A stretch of DNA of 64,000 bases from Acinetobacter piscicola. GTDB taxonomy: Bacteria; Pseudomonadota; Gammaproteobacteria; Pseudomonadales; Moraxellaceae. This document shows positions 19,532 to 33,793 of this stretch, one piece after another. The position numbers and the translations under genes are program-made. A model generated the notes under the pieces. That model was not told where the DNA came from, searched no databases, and saw only the letters and a program-made list of their open reading frames with translations. Each line of letters starts with the position of its first letter. The first letter of the stretch is position 1. The stretch spans positions 3,782,001 through 3,846,000 of the forward strand of contig NZ_CP048659.1 of NCBI RefSeq assembly GCF_015218165.1, read 5' to 3'.

Positions 19532-20533
19532 ATGCAGCTGTTACGTCTAAATGCCTTAGCACCGAATTTACAATTGCCCCAAACCGCAGTGACGATTGGC
19601 AATTTTGATGGTGTCCATTTGGGACATCAAGCCATGGTTTCTCAACTTCAGGAAGTTGCTCAAGCCAAAAATCTGAAAACATTGGTGATGATTTTTGAGC
19701 CACAACCATTGGAATTTTTTAAAGCTTATGATGCACCACCACGCATCACCTCACTCAGAGAAAAAGTAGAATATTTGACTGAATTGGGTGTGGACTACAT
19801 TGCGATTGCGAAGTTTGATAATCAATTCCGTAGTCTGAGCGCTGAAAATTTTGCTGATGTTTTAAAAGATAAACTCAATGCACAAAGCCTGATTTTGGGT
19901 GATGACTTTCACTTTGGTAAAGACCGTCAGGGCAACAGCGAATTTTTAAAAAAATATGGTTTTGATGTCACCAATCTGACCACTATCGAATTTGATGGTG
20001 AGCGTGTCAGTTCAACGCGTATTCGTCAGGTGCTGCAAGCGGGCGATTTGGCTTTGGCGGCCAAATTATTGGGACGTCCTTATAGCATGATTGGACGAGT
20101 TCAATATGGCGACCAGATTGGACGCACCATCAATTTCCCGACCATCAATGTTCGTATGGGGCGCCATCGACCATGTTTAAATGGTATTTATGGGGTTGAA
20201 GTGATATGTGAAACCACATCTTTAACTGAAAAAGTCAAAGCCGACAATCCAGATAAAACAGGCATTTTAGGCTACCAAACGAATGCCTTATATGGTGCTG
20301 GACATGTCGGTACTCGCCCTGCCATCAAACAGGATCATCCTGAATGGCGATTAGAAGTACATTTCCCTGATGTTTCTGCTAATCTGTATGGCTTGTTAAT
20401 GCGGGTAACTTTTCTCGACTATTTACATGGCGAGTTAAATTATCCTTCGCTTGAAGCACTTCAGGCAGGAATTGACGATGATGTTGAGCGATTACTTGAA
20501 TTTCGCAAAAATACACCCCATTTTCCGTTCTAA
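19532..20533 (+). CDS. ribF: Bifunctional riboflavin kinase/FAD synthetase
   Basis: 333 residues. The N-terminal nucleotidyltransferase domain has VTIGNFDGVHLGHQAM (with the GxHxGH-type site) and SSTRIRQ near residue 155; the C-terminal riboflavin kinase domain has GRTINFPTINV and the NGIYGVEV region. Role: converts riboflavin to FMN and then FAD. It starts a cluster, with ileS, lspA and fkpB following on the same strand in the order known from many proteobacteria. Confidence 0.96.
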   Translation: MQLLRLNALAPNLQLPQTAVTIGNFDGVHLGHQAMVSQLQEVAQAKNLKTLVMIFEPQPLEFFKAYDAPPRITSLREKVEYLTELGVDYIAIAKFDNQFRSLSAENFADVLKDKLNAQSLILGDDFHFGKDRQGNSEFLKKYGFDVTNLTTIEFDGERVSSTRIRQVLQAGDLALAAKLLGRPYSMIGRVQYGDQIGRTINFPTINVRMGRHRPCLNGIYGVEVICETTSLTEKVKADNPDKTGILGYQTNALYGAGHVGTRPAIKQDHPEWRLEVHFPDVSANLYGLLMRVTFLDYLHGELNYPSLEALQAGIDDDVERLLEFRKNTPHFPF

Positions 20534-20596
20534 ACCCAAATTTTTTATTGTAAAACGCGTCAGCAATCAGGCTGATAATATTGGATGACAACTTGC

Positions 20597-23440
20597 ATGA
20601 GCGATAAGCAAACTCCTGAAAATGCTGTGGATTATAAATCTACGCTGAATCTACCAGGTACTGAATTTGCAATGAAAGCAAATCTCGCAGTACGTGAAGC
20701 GAAATGGTTGGAAGAGTGGTATGCCGACAACATTTATCAGCAGATTCGTGCATCGCGTATTGGCAAGAAAAAATATGTGCTTCATGACGGCCCTCCATAT
20801 GCCAATGGTCAAATCCATTTAGGGCATGCTGTAAACAAAGTTCTCAAAGACATCATCATTAAAAGCCGTGTCATGGACGGTTTTGATGCGCCTTATGTAC
20901 CTGGTTGGGACTGTCACGGTCTACCGATCGAACTCAAAGTTGAAGAAAAAGTCGGTAAAGTGGGTCAAAAAGTTGATGCTCCAACTTTCCGTAAAGCATG
21001 TCGTGAATATGCCTACACGCAAATCGAACTTCAGAAAAAAGATTTCGTGCGTATGGGTGTGTTTGGCGATTGGGACAATCCTTATTTGACCATGAACTTC
21101 AAACAAGAAGCCGACATCGTACGTTCATTGGGTGAAATTGCCAAAGCGGGTCATATTGAACCGGGTCTTAAACCAGTCAATTGGTGTCTAGATTGTGGTT
21201 CTTCACTTGCTGAAGCAGAAGTTGACTATAAAGATAAAAAATCTGACGCGATTGATGTCGGTTTTGGCGTGGTTGACCTTGCTGATCTTTCAGCAAAAAT
21301 TGGTGTGACTGTTGCAAATCCTACAGATATCGTAATCTGGACAACCACGCCTTGGACACTTCCTGCCAACCAAGCAGTTGCACTACATGCTGAAATTGAA
21401 TATCAATTGGTTGAAGTTCAGTCTGAACGTGGCGCGCAAAACCTCATCTTAGCGAAAGATTTGGTTGAGTCCGCATGTGAACGTTATAAACTCGAAGACC
21501 CGAAAGTATTAGCTGACTTTGTTGGTGCAAAACTTGAAGGTTTAAAATTACAACATCCTTTAATTACAGAACGTCAAGTTCCTGTGATCTTAGGTGAACA
21601 CGTCATTGCAACCAGTGGTACGGGTGCTGTACATACTGCACCTGGTCATGGTGTGGACGATTATAAAGTTGGCTTACAGTACAATCTAAAAGTGGACAAT
21701 CCTGTTGGCGGTAATGGTGTGTACTTACCTACTGCACCGATTTTTGCAGGTGAGCACATTTATAAAGCCAATCCGCAAATCATTGCTGCTTTAACCGAAG
21801 CAGGCAAGCTTTGGGCACATGTACCAATCGTACATAGCTATCCACATTGCTGGCGTCATAAAACGCCGATTATTTTCCGTGCTACACCACAATGGTTCAT
21901 CAGCATGGACAATAAAGGCTTACGTCAAGATGCGTTAAATGCCATTGAAAATGACATCGGGTTTGTTCCAGACTGGGGTAAAAACCGTATCGAAGCGATG
22001 ATCGAAGGTCGTCCAGACTGGTGTATCTCACGTCAACGTACTTGGGGTGTGCCAATCCCATTCTTCGTGCATAAAGACACCAACGAATTGCATCCTCGCA
22101 CACCTGAACTCATTGAAGAAGTTGCGAAACTGATCGAAAAAGAAGGCATTGATGGTTGGTACAACCGTGATGCCGCTGAGTTCATTGGTGCAGATGCTGA
22201 ACAATATAATGCAGTTCGTGACACTTTGGATGTTTGGTTCGACTCTGGTACAACCCATTATGCAGTGCTTCGCCAACGTGAAGAACTACAAGACCCTGCT
22301 GACTTGTATCTTGAAGGTTCAGACCAACATCGTGGTTGGTTCCAATCTTCATTGTTGACCTCAATTGCCATCAACAAACGTGCGCCATATAAAGGCTTGC
22401 TTACTCACGGTTTTGTCGTGGATGAGAAAGGTCGTAAGATGTCGAAGTCAATTGGGAATATCATTACCCCTCAAGACATCATCAAAGATATGGGTGCGGA
22501 CGGGTTACGTTTCTGGATCGCATCTGCGGATTACCGTTATGAAATGACCGCAGGTAAAGAAATCTTTAGCCGTGCATCTGATGGTTACCGTCGTATTCGT
22601 AATACTTTACGTTTCTTGTTGGCGAACTTGAATGGTTTCAAACCATCGACTGATGCACTGCCTATCGATCAATTGATTGCTCTTGATCAATACATCTTGC
22701 AACGTGCTGCAGACGTACAGAAAACCATTCAACAAGCCTATGAAGATATGAACTTCCATATCGTCACAAATGCATTAACCAATTTCTGTATCAATGACTT
22801 AGGTGGTTTCTACTTAGACATCATCAAAGACCGTCAATATACGACTAAAGCGGATTCAGCAGCACGTCATTCTGCGCAAACTGCTTTGTATCACTTGGTA
22901 CAAGCATTCGTACGTTGGATGTCACCTATCTTGAGTTTCACAGCACAAGAAGCTTGGCCGCTGATTCCTGAACAGTCTGAAAAATATGTCTTTACGGCTG
23001 AATGGTATGACATTCCAGTTGCATCAACTGCAAACTTGATTTCAGAAGCAGATTGGCAAACATTAATCACTGTAAAATCTGCGGTGAACAAGCAAATTGA
23101 AGCGGCACGTAATGCCAAACTGATTGGTTCAAACTTGTCAGCAAAAGTTGAACTTTGGGCAAATGCAGAACTTAAAACTGTTTTAGACCAATTGGGTGAT
23201 GAGCTTCGTTTTGTCTTGATCACGTCTCAAGTGATTGTTCATACATTTGATGAAGCACAAGGTGAAGTCACGGATCTAGAAGGTCTACGTGTTAAAGTGT
23301 CTGCGGCTGAAGGTGAAAAATGCGCGCGTTGTTGGCATGTGCTTCCTGATGTAAATACACACCACGAACATCCAGGTCTTTGTTCTCGTTGTATTATTAA
23401 CCTTCCTACAGGTCAAGGCGAAGAGAGAAAATATGCCTAA
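20597..23440 (+). CDS. ileS: Isoleucyl-tRNA synthetase
   Basis: 947 residues from [11 protein letters not shown], the start used by Acinetobacter homologues as I recall; an ATG four codons upstream (20585) is possible. It contains the class I signatures HLGH (in [13 protein letters not shown]) and KMSKS (in [10 protein letters not shown]), the editing domain with [12 protein letters not shown], and a C-terminal zinc site CARCWH...CSRC. Role: charges tRNA-Ile. lspA begins inside its last codons. Confidence 0.97.
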   Translation: MSDKQTPENAVDYKSTLNLPGTEFAMKANLAVREAKWLEEWYADNIYQQIRASRIGKKKYVLHDGPPYANGQIHLGHAVNKVLKDIIIKSRVMDGFDAPYVPGWDCHGLPIELKVEEKVGKVGQKVDAPTFRKACREYAYTQIELQKKDFVRMGVFGDWDNPYLTMNFKQEADIVRSLGEIAKAGHIEPGLKPVNWCLDCGSSLAEAEVDYKDKKSDAIDVGFGVVDLADLSAKIGVTVANPTDIVIWTTTPWTLPANQAVALHAEIEYQLVEVQSERGAQNLILAKDLVESACERYKLEDPKVLADFVGAKLEGLKLQHPLITERQVPVILGEHVIATSGTGAVHTAPGHGVDDYKVGLQYNLKVDNPVGGNGVYLPTAPIFAGEHIYKANPQIIAALTEAGKLWAHVPIVHSYPHCWRHKTPIIFRATPQWFISMDNKGLRQDALNAIENDIGFVPDWGKNRIEAMIEGRPDWCISRQRTWGVPIPFFVHKDTNELHPRTPELIEEVAKLIEKEGIDGWYNRDAAEFIGADAEQYNAVRDTLDVWFDSGTTHYAVLRQREELQDPADLYLEGSDQHRGWFQSSLLTSIAINKRAPYKGLLTHGFVVDEKGRKMSKSIGNIITPQDIIKDMGADGLRFWIASADYRYEMTAGKEIFSRASDGYRRIRNTLRFLLANLNGFKPSTDALPIDQLIALDQYILQRAADVQKTIQQAYEDMNFHIVTNALTNFCINDLGGFYLDIIKDRQYTTKADSAARHSAQTALYHLVQAFVRWMSPILSFTAQEAWPLIPEQSEKYVFTAEWYDIPVASTANLISEADWQTLITVKSAVNKQIEAARNAKLIGSNLSAKVELWANAELKTVLDQLGDELRFVLITSQVIVHTFDEAQGEVTDLEGLRVKVSAAEGEKCARCWHVLPDVNTHHEHPGLCSRCIINLPTGQGEERKYA

Positions 23441-23969
23441 TCCACAAAATAAAAAGGGCTTATTGCAGTTTTATCCTCACAATTTACTTTGGCTTGGACT
23501 TTCAGTCCTTGCCATTGTATTGGATCAATGGACCAAATGGATTGCAGTTAGCCATTTAAAATATGGTGAACAAAATCCTGTACTGCCCTTTTTAAATTGG
23601 ACATTGGCACATAACTATGGCGCAGCCTTTAGTTTCTTGTCCGATGCTGGTGGATGGCAAAAATATTTCTTTACAGGCTTAGCAGGCGTTGTTTCGATTA
23701 TCTTTATTTTTTGGCTGATGCGTATGCCCAAAAAAATGATCATCCTGCCTGCGGCTATTGCTCTCATTTTAGGTGGGGCGGTTGGCAATCTAATTGACCG
23801 AGTTTCATTAGGTTATGTTGTCGATTTTATACATGTATATTATAACAATAGCCATTTCCCAATTTTTAATCTAGCAGACAGCGCCATTACTTTGGGCACT
23901 ATTTTATTGTTAATTGATACCTTCTTTTTAGAAAAGAAACGTATTCAAAATGCGGAAAGCGCAAAATGA
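23433..23969 (+). CDS. lspA: Lipoprotein signal peptidase
   Basis: 178 residues with four hydrophobic segments. [24 protein letters not shown] and FNLADSAI carry the conserved Asn and the two catalytic aspartates of this aspartic peptidase. Role: removes signal peptides from prolipoproteins in the inner membrane; several lipoproteins are encoded in this window. It overlaps ileS by 8 bp and fkpB by 4 bp. Confidence 0.96.
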   Translation: MPNPQNKKGLLQFYPHNLLWLGLSVLAIVLDQWTKWIAVSHLKYGEQNPVLPFLNWTLAHNYGAAFSFLSDAGGWQKYFFTGLAGVVSIIFIFWLMRMPKKMIILPAAIALILGGAVGNLIDRVSLGYVVDFIHVYYNNSHFPIFNLADSAITLGTILLLIDTFFLEKKRIQNAESAK

Positions 23970-24451
23970 CTGAAGAAATTATTAATCCCAATGAAGAAAC
24001 CCGCATTGCGGATGGCTCCAAAGTAGAGCTGCATTTTTCTGTTGCCATTGAAAATGGTGTGGAAATTGACAATACCCGTAGCCGTGAACAACCTGTCAGT
24101 CTGGTGATGGGCGATGGTAGTTTATTACCGGGTTTTGAAAAAGCATTATTTGGTCTACGTGCAGGTGACCGTCGTACGGTTAGCCTTCTTCCTGAAGATG
24201 CTTTCGGTCCTTGGAACCCTGAAAATGTACAAAAATTCGATACCGTGAAGTTTGAACAACGTCCTGTTGAAGGTCACATGATCGAGTTTGAAGACAAAGC
24301 TAAACAAAGCCTATTTGGTGTAGTTAAAACAGTTGGTGAAGATATTACCGAAGTCGATTTTAACCATCCTTTAGCAGGGAAAAACATTACTTTTGAAGTA
24401 GAAATTTTCAAAGTCACACCTGCAGGTCAACAAGGTGTGAAATTGATGTAA
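23966..24451 (+). CDS. fkpB: FKBP-type peptidyl-prolyl isomerase (SlpA/FkpB type)
   Basis: 161 residues. The order is typical of the SlyD-like FKBPs: VELHFSVAIENGVEIDNT, PVSLVMGDGSLLPGFEKAL, then an inserted-flap region (SLLPEDAFGPWNPENVQ) and DFNHPLAGKNITFEVEI. Role: cytoplasmic prolyl isomerase/chaperone. Last gene of the ribF cluster, with a terminator 12 bp after its stop. In E. coli ispH follows fkpB; here it does not. Confidence 0.92.
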   Translation: MTEEIINPNEETRIADGSKVELHFSVAIENGVEIDNTRSREQPVSLVMGDGSLLPGFEKALFGLRAGDRRTVSLLPEDAFGPWNPENVQKFDTVKFEQRPVEGHMIEFEDKAKQSLFGVVKTVGEDITEVDFNHPLAGKNITFEVEIFKVTPAGQQGVKLM

Positions 24452-24463
24452 GCATCAAAATAT

Positions 24464-24489
24464 AAAAAGCTCTTTCGGGAGCTTTTTTT
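24464..24489 (+). terminator. Terminator of the ribF-ileS-lspA-fkpB cluster
   Basis: AAAAAGCTC and its complement (24464-24472, 24479-24487) around a 6-nt loop, ending in seven T residues. Confidence 0.85.
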
Positions 24490-24581
24490 ACATATAAAAC
24501 TTAATAAATACAATTTATGACTATCAAAAATAAATTTTTCAGACTAATTTAAAACCACAATACGATAAACGCAGGAAATAC

Positions 24582-25124
24582 ATGAATATATTTATTATTG
24601 TGGGCAGCATTCGTCAAGGACGTACTGCCATTAAAGTTGCAGAATGGTTATCTAAAGAAATTAACCAACTCGACTTTCATACATTAAATACACGCATAGT
24701 TGATTTGAAAGAATGGAACTTACCTCTTTTTGCCGGTGCACATCCTCCAGCCTCAGGTATTTACGACCAACCTCGACAACAAGAATGGGCAGATCATATT
24801 GCCCAAGCGGATGCTTTTATTTTTATTTCACCAGAATACAATCACGGCTACAGTGCAGTGCTTAAAAATGCCATTGATTACCTTGGCAAAGAATGGAAAA
24901 GCAAACCTTTTGGTATTGTCAGTTATGGAGGTAACAATGGTACTTCATCGGTCGAGCAACTCAAACAAGTGTGCACTGCCCTCGATATGATCGACTCAAA
25001 TGCCGTCATTCAGCTGCGAGATATTTTCAATCGTAACAAAACTGAGCATTTTGAAGGTAACGAATTTGATAACAAAGCCGTTGCGTCAGTGATCAATAAA
25101 CTGATTCAGTATAGTAATATATAA
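24582..25124 (+). CDS. NAD(P)H-dependent FMN reductase family protein
   Basis: 180 residues with a flavodoxin-like fold. GSIRQGRTAIKVAEWL at the N-terminus is the phosphate-binding loop for FMN, and FISPEYNHGYSAVLKNAIDYLGKEWKSKP is the family's central motif. Role: reduces FMN or quinones with NAD(P)H in the cytoplasm. Such enzymes can supply reduced FMN to SsuD-type monooxygenases, but nothing here links it to the ssu operon at 1-4311. Single gene. A large inverted repeat starts at its stop codon. Confidence 0.88.
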   Translation: MNIFIIVGSIRQGRTAIKVAEWLSKEINQLDFHTLNTRIVDLKEWNLPLFAGAHPPASGIYDQPRQQEWADHIAQADAFIFISPEYNHGYSAVLKNAIDYLGKEWKSKPFGIVSYGGNNGTSSVEQLKQVCTALDMIDSNAVIQLRDIFNRNKTEHFEGNEFDNKAVASVINKLIQYSNI

Positions 25125-25210
25125 AATTTTAAAGATGATCAAAAGTAATGTAAGTTTAAGCTTACATACACTGCGGTCATTTGCAGCTATGCAGTGATCT
25201 TAAAATTTTA
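25122..25210. repeat. Nested inverted repeats (cloverleaf-like) after the FMN reductase gene
   Basis: An 11-bp outer stem (TAAAATTTTAA at 25122-25132, complement at 25200-25210) encloses two hairpins: TGTAAG...CTTACA (25149-25154, 25161-25166) and CACTGC...GCAGTG (25169-25174, 25191-25196). The left arm includes the stop codon of the FMN reductase gene. Function unknown. Confidence 0.55.
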
Positions 25211-25221
25211 TATTCTATTGT

Positions 25222-25352
25222 TATAGGGAACAGGAAGTTTCCAAAACGAAAAACAATAATCATAAGTTTTAGCATCAGGATGTGAGGTACGACAGGAGTT
25301 ATACCTAAGTAACTGATACAAAAAAGCCCATTCAGGATGATTGGGCTTTTTT
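25222..25352 (+). ncRNA. Candidate small RNA ending in a strong terminator
   Basis: A gene-free interval with a small hairpin (GGGAAC/GTTTCC, 25226-25242), a second one (AGGTA/TACCT, 25285-25306) and a strong Rho-independent terminator (11-bp stem 25320-25330 with 25342-25352, T6 tail). The terminator is about 200 bp from the preceding stop, too far to be simply that gene's. No clear promoter can be assigned. It could instead be a long 3' UTR of the FMN reductase gene. Confidence 0.4.
25320..25352 (+). terminator. Strong terminator upstream of the lytic transglycosylase gene
   Basis: AAAAAAGCCCA with its full complement around an 11-nt loop; A and T runs on the two sides allow termination in both directions. 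Confidence 0.85.
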
Positions 25353-25444
25353 CTATTCAAATTCTACTCACATTCCTTTGCAAATGTTAAAGCATTCAGC
25401 CTTGACTCTCCGAACAACGCTACTTAAGATTTTGCCTAAAGATT

Positions 25445-26041
25445 GTGAGTGTTGGTTATATTTTGTTGATTTCTACCTATTTTTCTAAATGTTATCAAAA
25501 CTTTTTAAAAGTACATTCAAATTTTATAAATTTGGCACTTTTGTCTACTACGCTTGTGATTACAGGTTGTTCTACGCTAGGTGGAGGTTCTATTGAAAAG
25601 CGCTCAGCTAAATTAGCACAAGGCATTCAAAAAGCATATTCAGTAGAACCTAATACTGCTGCACGCATTGCACCAATAATTATACAAAATGCTGAACAAT
25701 ATGAAGTAGATCCCGTATTGATCGCTGCAATGATTCGCCAAGAATCAAGTTATCGAAGTGATATTGTTTCACCTGCAGGTGCTGTTGGACTTACTCAAGT
25801 GATTCCGCGTTATTGGCAACAAACTTGTCAAGGTGACCTATTTAATGAGCAGATCAATATCCAATGTGGTACTTATATTTTAGCCAAATATAACCAATCT
25901 GCAGGGAGCTGGAAAAAAGCATTAGCATATTATAATGTTGGGCCTACAGGCTATCAATCTAGTTGGAAAATGAAACGCCAAGGTAAAAAATATGCACGAG
26001 AAGTGAAACAACACCAACATCTTTTAAAAGATGCCTTATAA
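25445..26041 (+). CDS. Lytic transglycosylase lipoprotein, SLT domain
   Basis: 198 residues in the longest reading (GTG start). The lipobox VITGCS follows a hydrophobic stretch, so the true start must lie upstream of it, but no ATG is in frame; GTG 25445 and TTG 25463 or 25466 are candidates. The SLT core is clear: AAMIRQESSYRSDIVSPAGAVGLTQVIP (described here in two parts: RQESSYRSD with the catalytic Glu, and PAGAVGLTQV) and ALAYYNVGPTGY. Role: cleaves peptidoglycan at the outer-membrane inner face. Compact, like a stand-alone EmtA/MltC-type domain. It is convergent with the AAHS transporter gene. Confidence 0.82.
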   Translation: MSVGYILLISTYFSKCYQNFLKVHSNFINLALLSTTLVITGCSTLGGGSIEKRSAKLAQGIQKAYSVEPNTAARIAPIIIQNAEQYEVDPVLIAAMIRQESSYRSDIVSPAGAVGLTQVIPRYWQQTCQGDLFNEQINIQCGTYILAKYNQSAGSWKKALAYYNVGPTGYQSSWKMKRQGKKYAREVKQHQHLLKDAL

Positions 26042-26050
26042 CGCTTTGAT

Positions 26051-26082
26051 AAAAAAACCTTGGCACAAACCAAGGTTTTTTT
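26051..26082. terminator. Bidirectional terminator between convergent genes
   Basis: Perfect 13-bp inverted repeat (26051-26063, 26070-26082) with a 6-nt loop and A/T runs on both sides, serving the transglycosylase gene (plus) and the MFS gene (minus). Confidence 0.88.
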
Positions 26083-26097
26083 ATCATTCTATCTTGC

Positions 26098-27450
26098 TTA
26101 GTTTGCAGAAATTGCAGCGGTTGCTTTCACTTCTATTTTACTCTCAGCTTTTTTAATTCGAATACATGAGATTGCGATCGCACCAATAATACCAGGAATC
26201 GCTACCGCAATAAAATTCCATTTATGAGGCAGCTCTAACCCTAATAAATAACCAATCAAAATCGGCCCTACAATCGCACCTGTACGTCCAATTGCAGAAG
26301 CCCAACCAATTCCTGTAGAACGTACTGCAACAGGATAAAAGTGTGCAACATAGCTATAAAGTAAGATACTACAACCAATCGAAGATGCACCTGCCAAACT
26401 AACCAATAAATAAATCACTGGTTGTGGTGAGTTAAAGCCTAGTCCGACCAGTGAGCAAACACCTACTATGAGCATACCAATTAATACAGGTTTAAAGTTA
26501 AAACGATCTGCTAAAACACCACCACCAATCGTACCAATCACAGCACCAATATTCAGTGCCATTAAGAACATCAAACTACTACCTAATGAATAGCCTGCTG
26601 CCATCATTAATTTTGGTAACCAACTTCCCAATGCATAAAGCATTAATAAACACATGAAAAATGCAATCCAAAATAATAATGTCCCGACTGCACGATTTTC
26701 AGAAAATAATGCTTTGACTGAAGCTGTTTGTGTTTGATCATCTGATGATAAAACTAATTGAGTTTCAGATGACACTTGCGCCGTAGGTTCTATTTTCTTT
26801 AAAAAATAACGTGCTTCATCCATTTTCTGTGCTTTTACCAAAAAGGTTAAAGACTCAGGTAAAAACTTCCAAAAGAATGGAACAAATAATAGTGGGATTC
26901 CTGCGATATAAAACATGATTTGCCAACCAAAATCAGCTGCAAACCATGTACCACATAATGCTGCCATAATACCGCCAACAGCATAACCACTAAACATTGT
27001 GGTTACTAAAGTACTTTTTAAGCGTTGTGGTGCATATTCTGCTGTTAAAGCAACAAGATTAGGTAAAACGCCCCCAATTCCTAGACCTGCAATAAAACGT
27101 AAAATTGCAAATTCAGTTGGATTTGAAGCAAAGCCACCCAAAAAAGTAAAAAAACTAAATAAAGAAACACAGATTAAAATGACTTTTTTACGACCAATTT
27201 TATCTGCAAGCATACCAAAGGACATCGCACCAAACATCATGCCTGCCAATGCAGTACTGGCGAGCATACCAGCTTGTACAGCAGTCATCCCCCACTCTTT
27301 CATCAATAATGGCAAAACTACGCCATTGATTGCTAAATCATAACCATCAAATAAGACGATAAATAAACACCAAAGAATAATATTGACATGGAATGATTTA
27401 AACTTCGCATGGTCCACTACAGCATTTACATTCATTGTTTGCGCTGTCAT
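26098..27450 (-). CDS. MFS transporter, aromatic acid:H+ symporter (AAHS) type
   Basis: 450 residues from MTAQTMNVN, chosen because GGAGGTG lies 6 bp upstream. Twelve hydrophobic segments in two halves. FDGYDLAINGVVLPLLM in the first helix, DKIGRKKVI in loop 2-3 and GIGWASAIGRTGAIVGPILIG in the second half match the PcaK/BenK group of aromatic-acid importers. Role: probable proton-coupled uptake of an aromatic acid. No catabolic genes are nearby, so the substrate is unknown. Confidence 0.85.
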   Translation of the reverse strand: MTAQTMNVNAVVDHAKFKSFHVNIILWCLFIVLFDGYDLAINGVVLPLLMKEWGMTAVQAGMLASTALAGMMFGAMSFGMLADKIGRKKVILICVSLFSFFTFLGGFASNPTEFAILRFIAGLGIGGVLPNLVALTAEYAPQRLKSTLVTTMFSGYAVGGIMAALCGTWFAADFGWQIMFYIAGIPLLFVPFFWKFLPESLTFLVKAQKMDEARYFLKKIEPTAQVSSETQLVLSSDDQTQTASVKALFSENRAVGTLLFWIAFFMCLLMLYALGSWLPKLMMAAGYSLGSSLMFLMALNIGAVIGTIGGGVLADRFNFKPVLIGMLIVGVCSLVGLGFNSPQPVIYLLVSLAGASSIGCSILLYSYVAHFYPVAVRSTGIGWASAIGRTGAIVGPILIGYLLGLELPHKWNFIAVAIPGIIGAIAISCIRIKKAESKIEVKATAAISAN

Positions 27451-27856
27451 TTTACTCACCTCCAATTGTGAGACTTATATTTCAAACTACAATGAATGGC
27501 TGTTCATTTTTTGTCTAAAACCTTATAAGCATAAAATTATACCTTCTCAGTATAAAAATTATTTTTTGGTATAAAATGCCACCTACAGCTGACACAAAAG
27601 ATCAATAAAATGGATAAATTATATAAAAAGTGTAACAAAGAAAAAAATTAAATCCTGAATAAACAAAAACTTAATTAAAAACACTACAGATATTAGACTT
27701 TAGTTAGCTTGCAAACATAACAACAGAGAAATAATTGATTAATCTTTAGTCTAATGTGACAAATACTATGTCTTATTTATTTGAACTTATCATAATAATG
27801 ATGAAAAAACGTCCAAATTATTCCATTTTTATAAACATTATTTTCCCACCCGCCAT
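27451..27856. other. AT-rich intergenic region before the rRNA operon end
   Basis: About 400 bp without a convincing gene. It holds the ribosome-binding site and promoter of the AAHS gene. An inverted repeat TATACC...GGTATA (around 27538-27574) could be an operator for it. Otherwise nothing is seen. Confidence 0.45.
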
Positions 27857-27892
27857 AAAAAACACCCCCAACCTTATGGTTGGGGGTGTTTT
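27857..27892 (-). terminator. rRNA operon terminator
   Basis: Perfect 15-bp GC-rich stem (27859-27873, 27878-27892) with a 4-nt loop; on the minus strand it is followed by six T residues. It lies about 10 bp after the 5S gene. Confidence 0.92.
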
Positions 27893-27902
27893 AAATTTAA
27901 AA

Positions 27903-28016
27903 GCTGGCGATGACTTACTCTCACATGGGTAATCCCACACTACCATCAGCGCTAAGAGGTTTCACTTCTGAGTTCGGGAAGGGATCAGGTGGTTCACTCT
28001 TGCTATTGTCGCCAGC
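27903..28016 (-). rRNA. rrf: 5S ribosomal RNA
   Basis: About 114 nt. The complement starts GCTGGCGACAATAGC and ends GTCATCGCCAGC, pairing the two ends as in all 5S RNAs; CCTGATCCCTTCCCGAACTC in the middle is the conserved loop region. Last RNA gene of the operon. Ends are accurate to a few bases. Confidence 0.96.
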
Positions 28017-28211
28017 AAACTGTTATGGATACTTGCTTTGGTCTTATTTATTCACTTTTCAGTGTATGCCAATGCTTTTTCCAAATGAGTTATTAACAGG
28101 ATAATTTGAGTTGCTATTGTAACTAGCTTTTGAACTAAATCAAGGTTTGATCTGACTGTTAGATCAGATATGAATCGATTTCAGTTTATACAACAACTGT
28201 TTGGGTGTTGT

Positions 28212-31105
<2,894 letters not shown>

Positions 31106-31503
31106 TACAACCCCAAACAGTCGTTCATCCCTACAAGTAGGATGAGCAACAGATCAACTAATTACTCAGTCAATCATACAGTTGGCGTCTTGTGCACTTA
31201 AGCACTGTACAGCTTCAATCTAAATTCATATACCAAAACGCTTGATTCAGTTTTATCGCTAGTAACTCATCAATCTCTCAAACTTAGAATTGCTTCTTCG
31301 TTTTTTGATTTCAATGAGTATGAACAATTTATTTCAACTCAAATATATTCTGTTAATGATTCACTACGTCTTCGTCAGATCGCAGTCAACTGTGATAAAT
31401 CACAGAAGTTAACAAGATGCGCATATTACGCCAACTTCTTATTAATTTCTATAATCTAGGACTTCGTTCGATTAAAGCCTGCGCAAAGCATAGCTTTTTG
31501 CTT

Positions 31504-31544
31504 AAATTTTAAGGAAAAGCGTTGCTTTTCTATTCTTAAAATTT
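31504..31544 (-). other. Strong hairpin next to the tRNA-Ala 3' end
   Basis: A 10-bp outer stem (31504-31513 with 31535-31544) and a 7-bp inner stem (31514-31520 with 31524-31530) with a 3-nt loop. It directly abuts the CCA end of tRNA-Ala and may guide RNase processing of the spacer. Confidence 0.6.
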
Positions 31545-31619
31545 GGTGGAGACTAGGAGAGTCGAACTCCTGACCTCCTGCGTGCAAAGCAGGCGCTCTA
31601 CCAACTAAGCTAAGTCCCC
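31544..31619 (-). tRNA. tRNA-Ala (TGC anticodon)
   Basis: 76 nt with encoded CCA. Acceptor GGGGACT pairs with AGTCTCC; the anticodon loop reads TTTGCAC, giving anticodon TGC; the T loop is TTCGACT. Lies in the 16S-23S spacer after tRNA-Ile, the usual order. Confidence 0.97.
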
Positions 31620-31693
31620 AGCTTAAGATCTAAAATATCTAATTCCCTGTACTCAATATTTAATTTTTCAATTAAATAATGTGTTCGTCAGAA

Positions 31694-31770
<77 letters not shown>

Positions 31771-31829
31771 TCAGATACTTCAATGAAGAACAACTTGTTG
31801 TGGATTCTTACCGATCGTCAATCTTTCGT

Positions 31830-33365
<1,536 letters not shown>

Positions 33366-33632
33366 TAAAATCATTAGTACCTATAAGGGTACAAATCTTG
33401 GCTCATCAATTTTCTGACTTTAATTTCTCAAATAAACTTCGAGTAATTTCTACCATCAATCAATGAAAATAATTTCGATCAATCAATCAGTAAAAATCCA
33501 CACAAGTTGTTCTTCATATTCTCTTAATGAATTATTTACCACCTCGTCAGTGATAAATAAGACGCAATAAAAAACTCAACAACTTAACCCTGTAAGCTAA
33601 GTTTGTTTGCTGTATCGCGTCGGGATGAGCAC

Positions 33633-33660
33633 AGTATAGGGAATTTTAAAATGCTTGCAA
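33633..33660 (-). promoter_or_regulatory. rRNA operon promoter
   Basis: On the minus strand: -35 TTGCAA (33660-33655), a 16-nt spacer, -10 TATACT (33638-33633), then a GC-containing discriminator. It lies about 270 bp upstream of 16S. The 33366-33632 leader holds the left arm of the 16S processing stem and no gene. Confidence 0.75.
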
Positions 33661-33752
33661 GTACTTTTAAGCATTTGTTTTATTGAGTGTCTTTTTTTTA
33701 CGCACCAATATGATGCATATTTATTCAATTTCAAGTATAAGTTTTTAATTAT

Positions 33753-33785
33753 AAAGCAGAAATATGAATATAATATTTCTGCTTT
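33753..33785. terminator. Hairpin after the cyclophilin gene
   Basis: Perfect 13-bp inverted repeat (33753-33765, 33773-33785) 8 bp after the stop of the minus-strand cyclophilin gene. The T run is weak on the minus strand and better on the plus strand, so its direction is unsure. Confidence 0.5.
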
Positions 33786-33793
33786 ATTTTTTA

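Noticed and set aside
24582..25124. FMN reductase gene as ssuE
   Set aside because: It belongs to the right broad family but is 20 kb from the ssu genes and shows no specific SsuE feature that I can confirm.
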